Source: CAYTQK01 sp964439745 (GTDB taxonomy: Bacteria; Desulfobacterota; Desulfobacteria; Desulfobacterales; Desulfosudaceae). From it: DNA of 18,507 nucleotides. A model generated the notes under the pieces. That model ran no database searches and was not told where the DNA came from. It worked only from the letters and a program-made list of their open reading frames with translations. Positions 1 through 7,186 of this stretch are shown here, one piece after another; within the stretch, counting starts at the first letter, position 1; each line of letters starts with the position of its first letter. The stretch is from positions 1 to 18,507 of the forward strand of contig CAYTQK010000025.1 in assembly GCA_964439745.1 (NCBI GenBank), in the 5' to 3' direction. The translations under genes and the position numbers were made by a program.

Positions 1-249
1 GGATCGTTAATAACGGGGGGTTGCAAGGACATACAGAAAGGGATTCATCCGGAATATCATCAGGCCAATGCCCGCTGCGTGTGCGGCAATGAGTTCACGG
101 TCGGTTCCACCCGGGAATCGATCAACGTGGAAATCTGTTCCAAGTGTCACCCCTTTTTTACCGGCAAGCAGAAACTGGTTGACACCGCCGGCCGCATTGA
201 GCGGTTCCGCCGGAAATATGCCAAATACGACCAGAACAAGGCCCAATAA
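1..249 (+). CDS. rpmE: 50S ribosomal protein L31, zinc-binding type, 5' end unresolved
   Basis: Structural protein of the large ribosomal subunit. Reading from base 31 gives IQKGIHPEYHQA, matching the conserved L31 N-terminus (usually MKKGIHPEY). Four cysteines are visible, a C-x-C pair at bases 76-84 and CSKC at 136-147, so this is the zinc-carrying form. The conserved end TGKQKLVDTAGRIERF is followed by a short basic tail and a TAA stop at 247-249. The reading frame is open to the left edge but contains no ATG, GTG or TTG before the conserved KGIHP, so the start is either outside the window, a rare codon such as ATA at 31, or has been damaged. AAGGA at 25-29 lies too close to ATA 31 to be a normal ribosome-binding site. 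The gene precedes prfA on the same strand, a common arrangement. Identity is sure; the start is not. Confidence 0.9.
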   Translation, partial: GSLITGGCKDIQKGIHPEYHQANARCVCGNEFTVGSTRESINVEICSKCHPFFTGKQKLVDTAGRIERFRRKYAKYDQNKAQ

Positions 250-275
250 CCACGGTAGAAAAGCGGGCACGGTAA

Positions 276-293
276 CCGGTCATTGGTGACCGG
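276..293 (+). other. Perfect 7-bp hairpin in the rpmE-prfA gap
   Basis: CCGGTCA at 276-282 and TGACCGG at 287-293 form a perfect 7-bp stem with the loop TTGG. A second short dyad, AGGGAC/GTCCCT, lies at 323-328 and 331-336 close to the prfA ribosome-binding region. Neither is followed by a T run, so they do not look like intrinsic terminators. They could be mRNA-processing or translation-modulating hairpins between rpmE and prfA. The role is unknown. Confidence 0.4.
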
Positions 294-357
294 GGCGGCA
301 TCGGGTGGAACCATGAACCATCAGGGACTGGTCCCTTGACAGGGAAGCAGCCGGGCA

Positions 358-1452
358 ATGTTCGATAAATTACAGCAGGTGGAAGACCGGTTCGCTGAGC
401 TGGAATCCAGAATGGCGGATCCGGCGGTAATCCAGGATCGGGAAGCCTATCAGCGGTACAGCCGGGAGCATGCCGAGCTGGCCAGGATGGTTGAAACGTA
501 CCAGGAGTACCGGAAGACCGGGACCGACCTGGCCGAAAGCCGCGAACTGCTCCATGATAGTGATCCGGAAATCAAGGCGCTGGCCCAGCAGGAAATTGAG
601 ACGCTGACCCGCCGGCAGGAAGAGCTGGAGAGCCGTCTCAAGAAACTACTCATTCCCCAAGATCCCAACGACGACAAGAACGTGCTGATCGAGATCCGGG
701 CCGGAACCGGCGGGGAAGAAGCGGCCCTGTTCGTCCACGACCTGTTTCGCATGTACTGGCGTTTTGCCGAGCAGAAGGGCTGGAAAACGGAAATCATGAA
801 CAGCCATGAAACCGGCGTGGGCGGGTACAAGGAAGTGGTCATGATGATTTACGGGAAGGGCGCTTTCAGCTATTTCAAGTATGAGAGCGGCATTCACCGG
901 GTGCAGCGGGTCCCCGAAACCGAGACCCAGGGCCGTATCCATACCTCGGCCGTGACGGTGGCGGTTCTGCCCGAGGCCGAGGACGTGGAGCTGACCATCG
1001 ACCCGGCCGATGTCAAGACCGATGTCTTTCGTTCCAGCGGTCCCGGCGGCCAATCCGTTAATACCACCGATTCGGCCGTACGCCTGACCCATCTGCCCTC
1101 CGGCCTGGTGGTTACCTGCCAGGACGAAAAATCACAGCTGAAAAACAAGAACAAGGCCATGAAAGTGCTGCGGGCCCGCCTGCTTGATCTGCTTATCAAG
1201 GAGCAGAATGAAGCCCGGGACGGTCAGCGCAAGGACCAGGTCGGCAGCGGGGACCGCAGCGGACGGATCCGTACCTACAATTTTCCCCAGGGCCGGGTGA
1301 CCGATCATCGCGCCGGCATCACCATGTACAAGCTGGACGCCATCCTGCAGGGCGATCTGGAGCCGCTGATCGAGGGCCTGGCCGCCTATTTTAACGCCCA
1401 GAAGCTGGAATCCCCGGAAGAATTCTCCCCGGACAGCGGTAATGCCTCCTGA
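358..1452 (+). CDS. prfA: Peptide chain release factor 1 (RF1)
   Basis: Class I release factor that recognises UAA and UAG in the ribosomal A site and triggers hydrolysis of peptidyl-tRNA. The 364-residue length is normal for RF1. The catalytic GGQ loop is at residues 230-232 (SSGPGGQSVN). The stop-codon reading tripeptide is P186-E187-T188, the P-x-T form of RF1 rather than the SPF of RF2. The N-terminal half is a helical, coiled-coil-like domain, as expected. ATG 358 gives the usual MFDKLQ start; a GGGAAG motif at 342-347 may serve as the ribosome-binding site. The 3' end overlaps prmC by 11 bases, and the PrmC product methylates the glutamine of this GGQ motif, so the pair is functionally linked. 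Confidence 0.97.
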   Translation: MFDKLQQVEDRFAELESRMADPAVIQDREAYQRYSREHAELARMVETYQEYRKTGTDLAESRELLHDSDPEIKALAQQEIETLTRRQEELESRLKKLLIPQDPNDDKNVLIEIRAGTGGEEAALFVHDLFRMYWRFAEQKGWKTEIMNSHETGVGGYKEVVMMIYGKGAFSYFKYESGIHRVQRVPETETQGRIHTSAVTVAVLPEAEDVELTIDPADVKTDVFRSSGPGGQSVNTTDSAVRLTHLPSGLVVTCQDEKSQLKNKNKAMKVLRARLLDLLIKEQNEARDGQRKDQVGSGDRSGRIRTYNFPQGRVTDHRAGITMYKLDAILQGDLEPLIEGLAAYFNAQKLESPEEFSPDSGNAS

Positions 1453-2326
1453 CCAAGCTCCCTGGACCGTGCTTGACGTGATCCAGTGGACCACCCGCTA
1501 TTTTACCTCCCGGCAAGTGGAAAGTCCCCGCCTGTCAGCGGAATTACTGCTGGCCCATGCCCTGGGCCTGGATCGCCTGGATCTTTATCTTGATTTTGCC
1601 CGGCCGCTGGAGAAAGAAGAGCGGGCCACCATGCGCGGGCTTGTCAGGCGGCGGTCCGCCGGTGAACCGGTGGCCTATATTACCGGTGAAAAGGGCTTCT
1701 GGGAGAGCTCCTTCGAAGTGACCCCCGCCGTCCTGGTACCGCGGCCCGACACGGAAACCCTGGTGGAAAGTGCCCTGGCCGAATTGTCCGGCCGCTCCGC
1801 AGCCGGCCTGGCGGTCTGGGAACCGGCCACCGGTTCCGGGGCGGTGGTTTTGTCCCTGGCGGCTGCCGAACCGGACGTCCGCTTTCTGGCCTCGGACCGC
1901 TGCCCGGCGGCCCTGGTCGTGGCCCGGCGCAATGCCGCCCGCCACCGCCTGCTGGACCGGGTGGATTTTTTTGCCGCCGACTGGTTTGCCGGCCTGCGGC
2001 CGGGCGGGATGGCCGTTGACCTGATCGTGGTCAATCCGCCCTACGTGTCCGCGGCCGAGATCGAGCGGCTGGCCCCGGAGATCCGGGACTACGAGCCCCG
2101 CCAAGCCCTGGACGGCGGCCAGGACGGTCTTGTCCATATCCGTCATATTATCGCCCGGGCCGCGGATTTTCTGAACCCCGGCGGTCTGCTGCTGATGGAG
2201 ATCGGCTGGGATCAGCGGGCTGCCGTGACCGATCTGGCCGCCTCTTCCGGCCGGTACACGGCGGTGGATTTTATCCGGGATCTGGCCGGACATGACCGGG
2301 TGGCCCGCCTGGCGAAAAAATCATAA
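1442..2326 (+). CDS. prmC: Release factor glutamine N5-methyltransferase
   Basis: SAM-dependent methyltransferase that methylates the GGQ glutamine of RF1 and RF2 to speed termination. The 294-residue protein has an N-terminal helical release-factor-binding domain (about 1-85) and a Rossmann-fold methyltransferase domain. The SAM-binding glycine motif is EPATGSGAV at 127-135, where many homologues have DLGTGSG, and the hallmark NPPY catalytic motif is at 198-201. The start at ATG 1442 overlaps the end of prfA by 11 bases, suggesting coupled translation. The C-terminal sequence DLAGHDRVARL is typical of the family. No other gene follows on this strand before the rpsB promoter region. Confidence 0.95.
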   Translation: MPPDQAPWTVLDVIQWTTRYFTSRQVESPRLSAELLLAHALGLDRLDLYLDFARPLEKEERATMRGLVRRRSAGEPVAYITGEKGFWESSFEVTPAVLVPRPDTETLVESALAELSGRSAAGLAVWEPATGSGAVVLSLAAAEPDVRFLASDRCPAALVVARRNAARHRLLDRVDFFAADWFAGLRPGGMAVDLIVVNPPYVSAAEIERLAPEIRDYEPRQALDGGQDGLVHIRHIIARAADFLNPGGLLLMEIGWDQRAAVTDLAASSGRYTAVDFIRDLAGHDRVARLAKKS

Positions 2327-2333
2327 ATTCCAT

Positions 2334-2353
2334 CGGCTGCGGTCCGTTTTTTT
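2334..2353 (+). terminator. Weak candidate terminator after prmC
   Basis: Eight bases after the prmC stop, a short CGG/CCG pairing (2334-2336 with 2344-2346) is followed by seven T residues at 2347-2353. The T run is good but the stem is only about three base pairs, so it is a marginal terminator by sequence alone. Its position between the end of the rpmE-prfA-prmC block and the next promoter region is the main support. Confidence 0.25.
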
Positions 2354-2382
2354 GTGGACTTGAGGGTGATTTGTTTTTATTC

Positions 2383-2412
2383 ATAAAAATGATTCCCCCC
2401 GTTCATTTTTAT
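2383..2412. repeat. 10-bp AT-rich perfect inverted repeat upstream of rpsB
   Basis: ATAAAAATGA at 2383-2392 is the exact reverse complement of TCATTTTTAT at 2403-2412, with a 10-base spacer containing six consecutive C residues. It lies in the 330-base gap between prmC and rpsB, about 85 bases upstream of the likely -35 element. It could be an operator for a dimeric regulator, a weak bidirectional terminator, or chance in AT-rich DNA. There is no direct evidence for any of these. Confidence 0.4.
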
Positions 2413-2497
2413 TGCCGGGAAAAAATGTGAGTCCGGATACTTTATCCAAAAAACGGGGCCATTCGGCCGGGAATCGGGGCGGATAATAAAAAAAAGG

Positions 2498-2527
2498 TTG
2501 TTTTGATGAAATCGGATCTGTTATATA
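2498..2527 (+). promoter_or_regulatory. Putative sigma70-type promoter for the rpsB operon
   Basis: TTGTTT at 2498-2503 and TTATAT at 2521-2526 are separated by 17 bases, a good match to -35 and -10 spacing; TATATA at 2522-2527 with an 18-base spacer is equally possible. An A-rich tract at 2488-2495 lies immediately upstream and could act as an UP-like element. The predicted transcript would have a leader of about 120 nt before rpsB, long enough for the S2-mediated autoregulation known in other bacteria. The start site is inferred only. Confidence 0.5.
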
Positions 2528-2575
2528 AGTGGATTTAACATAAGCATGGCAGCATAAAACACACGTTTTCCGACC

Positions 2576-2615
2576 GGATTCCGGGTGCTTTGGCAATAAA
2601 AAGCGGGATTCCGGG
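2576..2615 (+). repeat. Short direct repeat in the rpsB leader
   Basis: GGATTCCGGG occurs at 2576-2585 and again at 2606-2615, 30 bases apart, inside the presumed untranslated leader of rpsB. The second copy is preceded by GCG and followed by ATGACG, which resembles the core of dispersed intergenic repeats and also resembles part of the palindromic element near 17660. It may be a decayed repeat or a structured leader element. Confidence 0.35.
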
Positions 2616-2656
2616 ATGACGGAAACGGCGGAAAAACCCAAATCAAGGAGACAGGC

Positions 2657-3631
2657 ATGAGCAACCATGTAACCATGAAGGAACTGCTGGAAGCGGGCGT
2701 GCATTTCGGTCACCAGACCCGGCGCTGGAACCCCAAGATGAAACCCTATATTTTCGGGGCCCGCAACGGGATCTATATTGTCGATCTGCAGAAGACCGTT
2801 CGGCTGTTCAAGGACGCCTATGAGTTTATCGTCAAAACGGTGGAGAACAATCGCTCGGTCCTGTTCGTCGGCACCAAAAAGCAGGCCCGCGAGTCCATTT
2901 ACGAGGAAGCCAACCGGGCCGGGATGTATTACGTGCACAACCGCTGGCTGGGCGGCATGATGACCAATTTTCAGACCATCAAGAAGAGCATCGACCAGCT
3001 GCATCATCTTAATGAAATTATCAATGATGGTTCCATCGAGATGTACCCCAAGAAAGAACAGGCGCAGCTGACCAAGCATCGGACCAAGCTGGACAATGTG
3101 CTGGGCGGAATCCAGAACATGACCCGGCTGCCCGGGGCTGTTTTTGTCGTGGATATCAAGAAGGAGGCCATCGCCGTAAATGAGGCCAATCGGCTGGGGA
3201 TACCGGTGGTGGCCATGGTGGACACCAATTGTGATCCGGATCCGATCGATTATCTCATCCCCGGCAATGATGACGCCATCCGGGCCATTCGCCTGATCAC
3301 TTCGCGCATTGCCGATGCCTGCCTGGAAGGCGCCCGCCGCCGCCAGGAGAAGCAGCAGGCGGAAACCGACAAGAAGACGGCCGAGACCGCCGCCGAAAAA
3401 GCCGCCGCCGAGGCGGCCGAGCAGACCGCCGCTGAACGGGAGGTGATTTCCGACGGCAGCGAAGGGCCGATCGTGGAACGTATCCGGCGTTCCGGGTTCT
3501 CCTCGGTTTCCGATTTCCAGGACAATTTCGAGGACCTGCCTTCGGAATCGGCGGAACCCCCGGAAACGCAGCCGGAAACACAGCCGGACAATCAGCAGGA
3601 AGACAATCAACCGGAAATGACGAAGGAGTAA
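2657..3631 (+). CDS. rpsB: 30S ribosomal protein S2 with long acidic C-terminal extension
   Basis: Small-subunit ribosomal protein, needed for S1 attachment and translation initiation. Residues 1 to about 228 form a complete S2 core (MKELLEAGVHFGHQTRRWNP, then FVGTKKQA, HNRWLGGMMTNF and VDTNCDPD). The usual length is about 230-260; this one is 324. The extra residues, about 229-324, are an Ala/Glu/Gln/Lys-rich helical stretch followed by an acidic tail rich in Pro, Gln, Asp and Glu, including the near-repeat PETQPETQP. It looks disordered. The ATG is preceded by AAGGAG at 2645-2650 with six bases of spacing. This is the first gene of the rpsB-tsf-pyrH-frr run; its tail encodes the ribosome-binding site of tsf. 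Confidence 0.96.
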   Translation: MSNHVTMKELLEAGVHFGHQTRRWNPKMKPYIFGARNGIYIVDLQKTVRLFKDAYEFIVKTVENNRSVLFVGTKKQARESIYEEANRAGMYYVHNRWLGGMMTNFQTIKKSIDQLHHLNEIINDGSIEMYPKKEQAQLTKHRTKLDNVLGGIQNMTRLPGAVFVVDIKKEAIAVNEANRLGIPVVAMVDTNCDPDPIDYLIPGNDDAIRAIRLITSRIADACLEGARRRQEKQQAETDKKTAETAAEKAAAEAAEQTAAEREVISDGSEGPIVERIRRSGFSSVSDFQDNFEDLPSESAEPPETQPETQPDNQQEDNQPEMTKE

Positions 3632-3636
3632 AGTCC

Positions 3637-4233
3637 ATGGCAACAATAAGCGCCGGCATGGTCAAGGAACTGCGGGACAAGACCGGAGCCGGAATGATGG
3701 ATTGCAAGGAAGCCTTGACCGAATGCAACGGGGATATTGAAAAATCGGTAGACTATCTGCGCACCAAGGGGCTGGCCAAGGCGGCCAAACGCTCCGGGCG
3801 GGAGACGGCCGAAGGCGTCATCGAATCGTATATACACATGGGCGGCAAAATCGGCGTCATGGTCGAGGTCAACTGCGAGTCTGACTTTGTGGCCAAAACC
3901 GATGATTTCAAGGAGTTTGCCCGTAACATCGCCATGCACATCGCCGCTTCCAGTCCGGCCGGCATCGAACCGGAAGACGTGCCGGAAGAGGTGGTGGAAA
4001 GGGAACGGGCGGTCTACCGGGAGCAGGTCCTGGAAATGGGTAAGCCGGAAAACATGGTGGACAAGATCGTTGAAGGCAAGATCAAGAAGTTCTACAAGGA
4101 GGCCTGTCTCATGGATCAGGCCTATGTCAAGGATCCCGGGATTTCCATCCGGGATTATGTCAACGAGATCGTTGCCAAGATCGGTGAGAACATCAACATT
4201 AAACGGTTTGTCCGTTATCAACTGGGAGAATAA
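3637..4233 (+). CDS. tsf: Translation elongation factor Ts (short form)
   Basis: Guanine-nucleotide exchange factor that releases GDP from EF-Tu. The N-terminal UBA-like domain (MVKELRDKTGAGMMDCKEAL, residues 8-27) and the EF-Tu-contacting motif, here ESDFVA at 81-86, are both present. At 198 residues it is the short form known from several phyla, lacking much of the second core subdomain found in the 283-residue E. coli protein. Only five bases separate it from rpsB; its ribosome-binding site AAGGAG (3623-3628) lies inside the last rpsB codons, eight bases before ATG. The rpsB-tsf pairing is almost universal in bacteria. Confidence 0.97.
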   Translation: MATISAGMVKELRDKTGAGMMDCKEALTECNGDIEKSVDYLRTKGLAKAAKRSGRETAEGVIESYIHMGGKIGVMVEVNCESDFVAKTDDFKEFARNIAMHIAASSPAGIEPEDVPEEVVERERAVYREQVLEMGKPENMVDKIVEGKIKKFYKEACLMDQAYVKDPGISIRDYVNEIVAKIGENINIKRFVRYQLGE

Positions 4234-4238
4234 ATCCG

Positions 4239-4958
4239 TTGACAAAACCCCGGTATCGGCGCGTTCTTTTGAAACTGAGCGGTGAATCGCTGATGGGAAA
4301 CGAAAGTTTCGGCATCAGCCCGGAGATGATCCGCTATGTGGCGGACGAAGTGGTCACCGCGGCGAAAATGGGTGTGCAGATCGGCGTGGTCGTCGGCGGT
4401 GGCAATATTTTCCGGGGCGTGGCCGCCAGTTCCTACGGAATGGACCGGACCGCCGCGGATCACATGGGCATGCTGGCCACCGTTATCAACAGCATTGCCC
4501 TGCAGGAGGCCATTGAAAAAATGGGGGTCGAGACCCGGATCCAGACGGCCATTGAGATGCATGCCGTGGCCGAGCCTTATATCCTGCGGCGGGCCCTGCG
4601 GCACCTGGACAAGGGGCGTATCGTCATTTTTGCGGCCGGGACCGGCAATCCCTATTTTACCACCGACACCGCCGCCGTGTTGCGGGCCGAAGAGATTCAC
4701 GCCGAGATTTTTATGAAGGCCACCCGGGTGGACGGGCTGTATGATTCGGACCCGGAAAAATCCAGTGATGCCAAGTTCATCGAGCAAACTACCTACATGA
4801 ACGTGCTGGAGAATCAATGGGGGGTCATGGATTCGACCGCGATTTCGCTGGCCATGGATAACAGCCTGCCGCTGGTGGTTTTTTCCATCAAGGAGCCGGG
4901 CAATATCGGGCGGATTATCTGCGGTGAGAGGATCGGTACCTATATCAGCAATCATTGA
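4239..4958 (+). CDS. pyrH: UMP kinase (uridylate kinase), TTG start
   Basis: Phosphorylates UMP to UDP with ATP in pyrimidine nucleotide synthesis; hexameric and cytosolic in bacteria. The 239-residue protein carries the amino-acid-kinase fold signatures: KLSGESLMG at 12-20, GGGNIFRG at 53-60, FAAGTGNPYFTTDTAA at 131-146 and the ATRVDGLYDSDP segment at 161-172. No ATG exists between the tsf stop and the conserved KLSGE motif, so TTG at 4239 is the only sensible start. GGGAG around 4224-4228, at the end of tsf, gives a ribosome-binding site about ten bases away. The weak start may lower translation relative to tsf. Confidence 0.95.
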   Translation: MTKPRYRRVLLKLSGESLMGNESFGISPEMIRYVADEVVTAAKMGVQIGVVVGGGNIFRGVAASSYGMDRTAADHMGMLATVINSIALQEAIEKMGVETRIQTAIEMHAVAEPYILRRALRHLDKGRIVIFAAGTGNPYFTTDTAAVLRAEEIHAEIFMKATRVDGLYDSDPEKSSDAKFIEQTTYMNVLENQWGVMDSTAISLAMDNSLPLVVFSIKEPGNIGRIICGERIGTYISNH

Positions 4959-4994
4959 ACCGGCAGCCTGCGCCGAGCAGAGAGGGGACAAGGC

Positions 4995-5552
4995 ATGATT
5001 GACTTAGTGTATGACGAAACCCGGGAAAAGATGGAAAAATCACTGGCGGCCTTTGTCGCGGAATTGCGCAAGGTCCGGACGGGCCGTGCCTCCCTGTCCC
5101 TGGTGGACGGTATTACCGTTGATTATTACGGTACGCCCACCCCGCTGAACCAGATGGCTTCTTTGTCGGTTCCGGAAAGCCGGCTGATCGTCATTCAACC
5201 CTGGGATGCCACGGTCATCAAGAACGTGGAAAAGGCCATCCTGCAATCCAACATCGGACTGACACCCAGCAATGACGGCAAGGTGATCCGCCTGACCGTG
5301 CCGCCCCTGACCGAGGAGCGCCGCAAGGAAATCGCCAAGCAGCTGGGGCAGATGGCCGAGGACTACAAGGTGGCCGTGCGCAATGTCCGCCGGGATGCCA
5401 ATGAAAATCTCAAGCAGATGAAAAAAGACGGGGATATTTCCGAGGATGACGCCTTTGCCGCCCGGGACAAGGTCCAGGAGATGACCGATAAATTCGTGGA
5501 GCGCATTGACGAGGTGTGCAAGGAAAAAGAAAAGGAGATCCTTGAACTCTAA
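4995..5552 (+). CDS. frr: Ribosome recycling factor
   Basis: With EF-G, splits the post-termination ribosome into subunits. The 185-residue length is exactly that of the family. Conserved segments include VRTGRASLSLVDGI at 27-40, DYYGTPTPLNQMASLSVPE at 43-61 and RLTVPPLTEERRKE further on, ending in the usual long helix with KEKEKEILEL. The ATG follows a GAGGGG/AAGG purine-rich stretch at 4982-4993. It lies 36 bases after pyrH and overlaps the likely start of uppS by 11 bases. Confidence 0.97.
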   Translation: MIDLVYDETREKMEKSLAAFVAELRKVRTGRASLSLVDGITVDYYGTPTPLNQMASLSVPESRLIVIQPWDATVIKNVEKAILQSNIGLTPSNDGKVIRLTVPPLTEERRKEIAKQLGQMAEDYKVAVRNVRRDANENLKQMKKDGDISEDDAFAARDKVQEMTDKFVERIDEVCKEKEKEILEL

Positions 5553-6288
5553 TCTTTCTGCGGAAGATTCCGGCCGGCGCCTGGAGCCGGAACGAATGCC
5601 CGCCCATATCGCCATCATCATGGACGGCAACGGCCGGTGGGCCAAAAAGCGGTCGCTTCCCCGGCTGGAAGGGCATCGCCGGGGGGTGGAAACGATCGAG
5701 GCGGTGGTCAGTGCCTGCCGGGATCTGTCCATCTCCTGTTTGACCCTGTTCGCTTTTTCCACGGAAAACTGGAAGCGTCCGGCCGACGAGGTGGCCGGAA
5801 TCATGCGCCTGCTCAAGGAGTTTCTGGGCAGACAGCAGGCCAAGCTGCGGGACAACGGCATTCGCCTGAACGTGATCGGAGAACGCCGCCGGCTGTCCGA
5901 AGACGTGCGGCAGGCGCTGGATGAGGCCATGGCTGTCACCGCCGCAGGCGACCGGATGGTGTTGACGGTTGCCTTGAGTTACGGCGGGCGGGCGGAAATC
6001 GTTCGGGCTGCCCGGCGGCTGGCCGCAGCGGTTCGGGCGGGCCGGACAGCCCCGGACGAGATTGATGAGCGGACTTTCGCCGCTTACCTGGACACGCACG
6101 ACCTGCCCGATCCGGATCTGCTTATCCGTACCAGCGGGGAAATGCGGCTCAGCAATTTTCTTTTATGGCAGCTGGCCTATACCGAGATTTTCATTACCGA
6201 GACCTTCTGGCCGGATTTTGACGTTGATGAACTGCAGGCCATCCTGCAGGCCTACCAGCGCCGGGAGCGGCGTTTCGGGAAAGTGTAA
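5542..6288 (+). CDS. uppS: Di-trans,poly-cis-undecaprenyl diphosphate synthase (UPP synthase)
   Basis: Cis-prenyltransferase that extends farnesyl diphosphate with isopentenyl diphosphate to make the C55 lipid carrier for peptidoglycan and O-antigen. The signature HIAIIMDGNGRWAKKR includes the essential Asp (residue 28 if TTG is the start). The C-terminal RTSGEMRLSNFLLWQLAYTE segment holds the Arg residues binding IPP. I chose TTG 5542 because it follows AAAGGAG (5531-5537), overlaps frr by 11 bases and gives a 248-residue protein of normal length. ATG 5596, just before PAHIAIIMD, is the alternative and would give 230 residues. The open frame also extends back to 5506 inside frr, but that extension looks unlike UppS. 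Confidence 0.93.
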   Translation: MNSNLSAEDSGRRLEPERMPAHIAIIMDGNGRWAKKRSLPRLEGHRRGVETIEAVVSACRDLSISCLTLFAFSTENWKRPADEVAGIMRLLKEFLGRQQAKLRDNGIRLNVIGERRRLSEDVRQALDEAMAVTAAGDRMVLTVALSYGGRAEIVRAARRLAAAVRAGRTAPDEIDERTFAAYLDTHDLPDPDLLIRTSGEMRLSNFLLWQLAYTEIFITETFWPDFDVDELQAILQAYQRRERRFGKV

Positions 6289-6343
6289 GCCGGCCCGCCA
6301 TCCCCTTGTTTTGTCTGCTAACATCGCGGGAGATACGCAGAAA

Positions 6344-7186
6344 ATGCATTCGCAACGGTGGTTGACGGCAATTATCCTGATTCCCTTGGTGGTTTCGATC
6401 ATCTATTTTTCCGCCCCCTGGTTTTTTACCCTGTTTGTCTGGGCGGCATCCCTCGTAGCGCTGTACGAATATTACGGTATCGTGCTGTCCGCATCCGGGC
6501 AGAAGCAGCAATTGTCGCCGCTTGCCCTGTCCGGTTTCCTGGCCGGAACCGTCATTGTTTTTTCCGCCGCCGCCGGTCGGTATGACCTGGTCTGCCTGGT
6601 ACTGTGCGGAATGCTGCTGTTTTCAGGCGCCCTGGCCCTGGGGCGGTACGGGCGGCAGCCGGACGCACTGGAAAACGTTTTAAAACAGATTACCGGGCTG
6701 GTTTACCTGCCGTTGATCCTTTCGCTGGCGGCGGTGCTGCACCGGAGCCAACACGGTGCCACCTGGGTTTTTCTGCTGCTGATCATCGTCTTTGTGGGGG
6801 ATACCGGGGCCTACTATGCCGGCACCTATCTGGGCCGCCATAAACTGCTGCCGCGGGTCAGCCCCAAGAAGACCGTGGAAGGGGCGCTGGGCGGCCTGCT
6901 GGCGACGGTGCTGGCCGGGTGCGCGGTCAACGGGATTTTTCCGGTACTGCCCTTCGGCCTGGACATGCCCCGGTTGCCCTGGGCCGGCGCCGTCATTCTC
7001 TTTATAACCATCAGCATCTGCGGCCAGGCCGGGGACCTGTTCGAGTCGATCCTCAAGCGGGAGTCGGGCGTCAAGGATTCCGGGGTGATTTTCCCCGGCC
7101 ACGGCGGGCTGTTGGACCGCATTGACGCCGTTCTGTTCGCCATTCCCGTGGCCTATCTTTTCAAGGTGTACGTGTTTTCGGCATGA
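6344..7186 (+). CDS. cdsA: Phosphatidate cytidylyltransferase (CDP-diglyceride synthase)
   Basis: Inner-membrane enzyme making CDP-diacylglycerol from phosphatidic acid and CTP, the branch point of phospholipid synthesis. The 280-residue protein is strongly hydrophobic with about seven to eight membrane segments. The family signature lies at residues 235-263: SILKRESGVKDSG, then PGHGGLLDRID with the metal-binding acidic residues. ATG 6344 begins MHSQRWLTAIILIP, just before the first membrane helix; a GGGAG at 6328-6332 is rather distant. The open frame extends back into uppS, but that part is out-of-frame shadow. The stop overlaps the dxr start as ATGA. Confidence 0.95.
   Translation: MHSQRWLTAIILIPLVVSIIYFSAPWFFTLFVWAASLVALYEYYGIVLSASGQKQQLSPLALSGFLAGTVIVFSAAAGRYDLVCLVLCGMLLFSGALALGRYGRQPDALENVLKQITGLVYLPLILSLAAVLHRSQHGATWVFLLLIIVFVGDTGAYYAGTYLGRHKLLPRVSPKKTVEGALGGLLATVLAGCAVNGIFPVLPFGLDMPRLPWAGAVILFITISICGQAGDLFESILKRESGVKDSGVIFPGHGGLLDRIDAVLFAIPVAYLFKVYVFSA

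Noticed and set aside
2381..3646. A 421-codon minus-strand frame opposite rpsB
   Set aside because: Shadow of the well-supported rpsB gene; repetitive Leu/Gly/Phe composition and no recognisable domain.
6062..6343. Possible upstream extension of cdsA into uppS
   Set aside because: The extra sequence lies in another frame of uppS and does not look like a CdsA N-terminus; ATG 6344 fits the first membrane helix.
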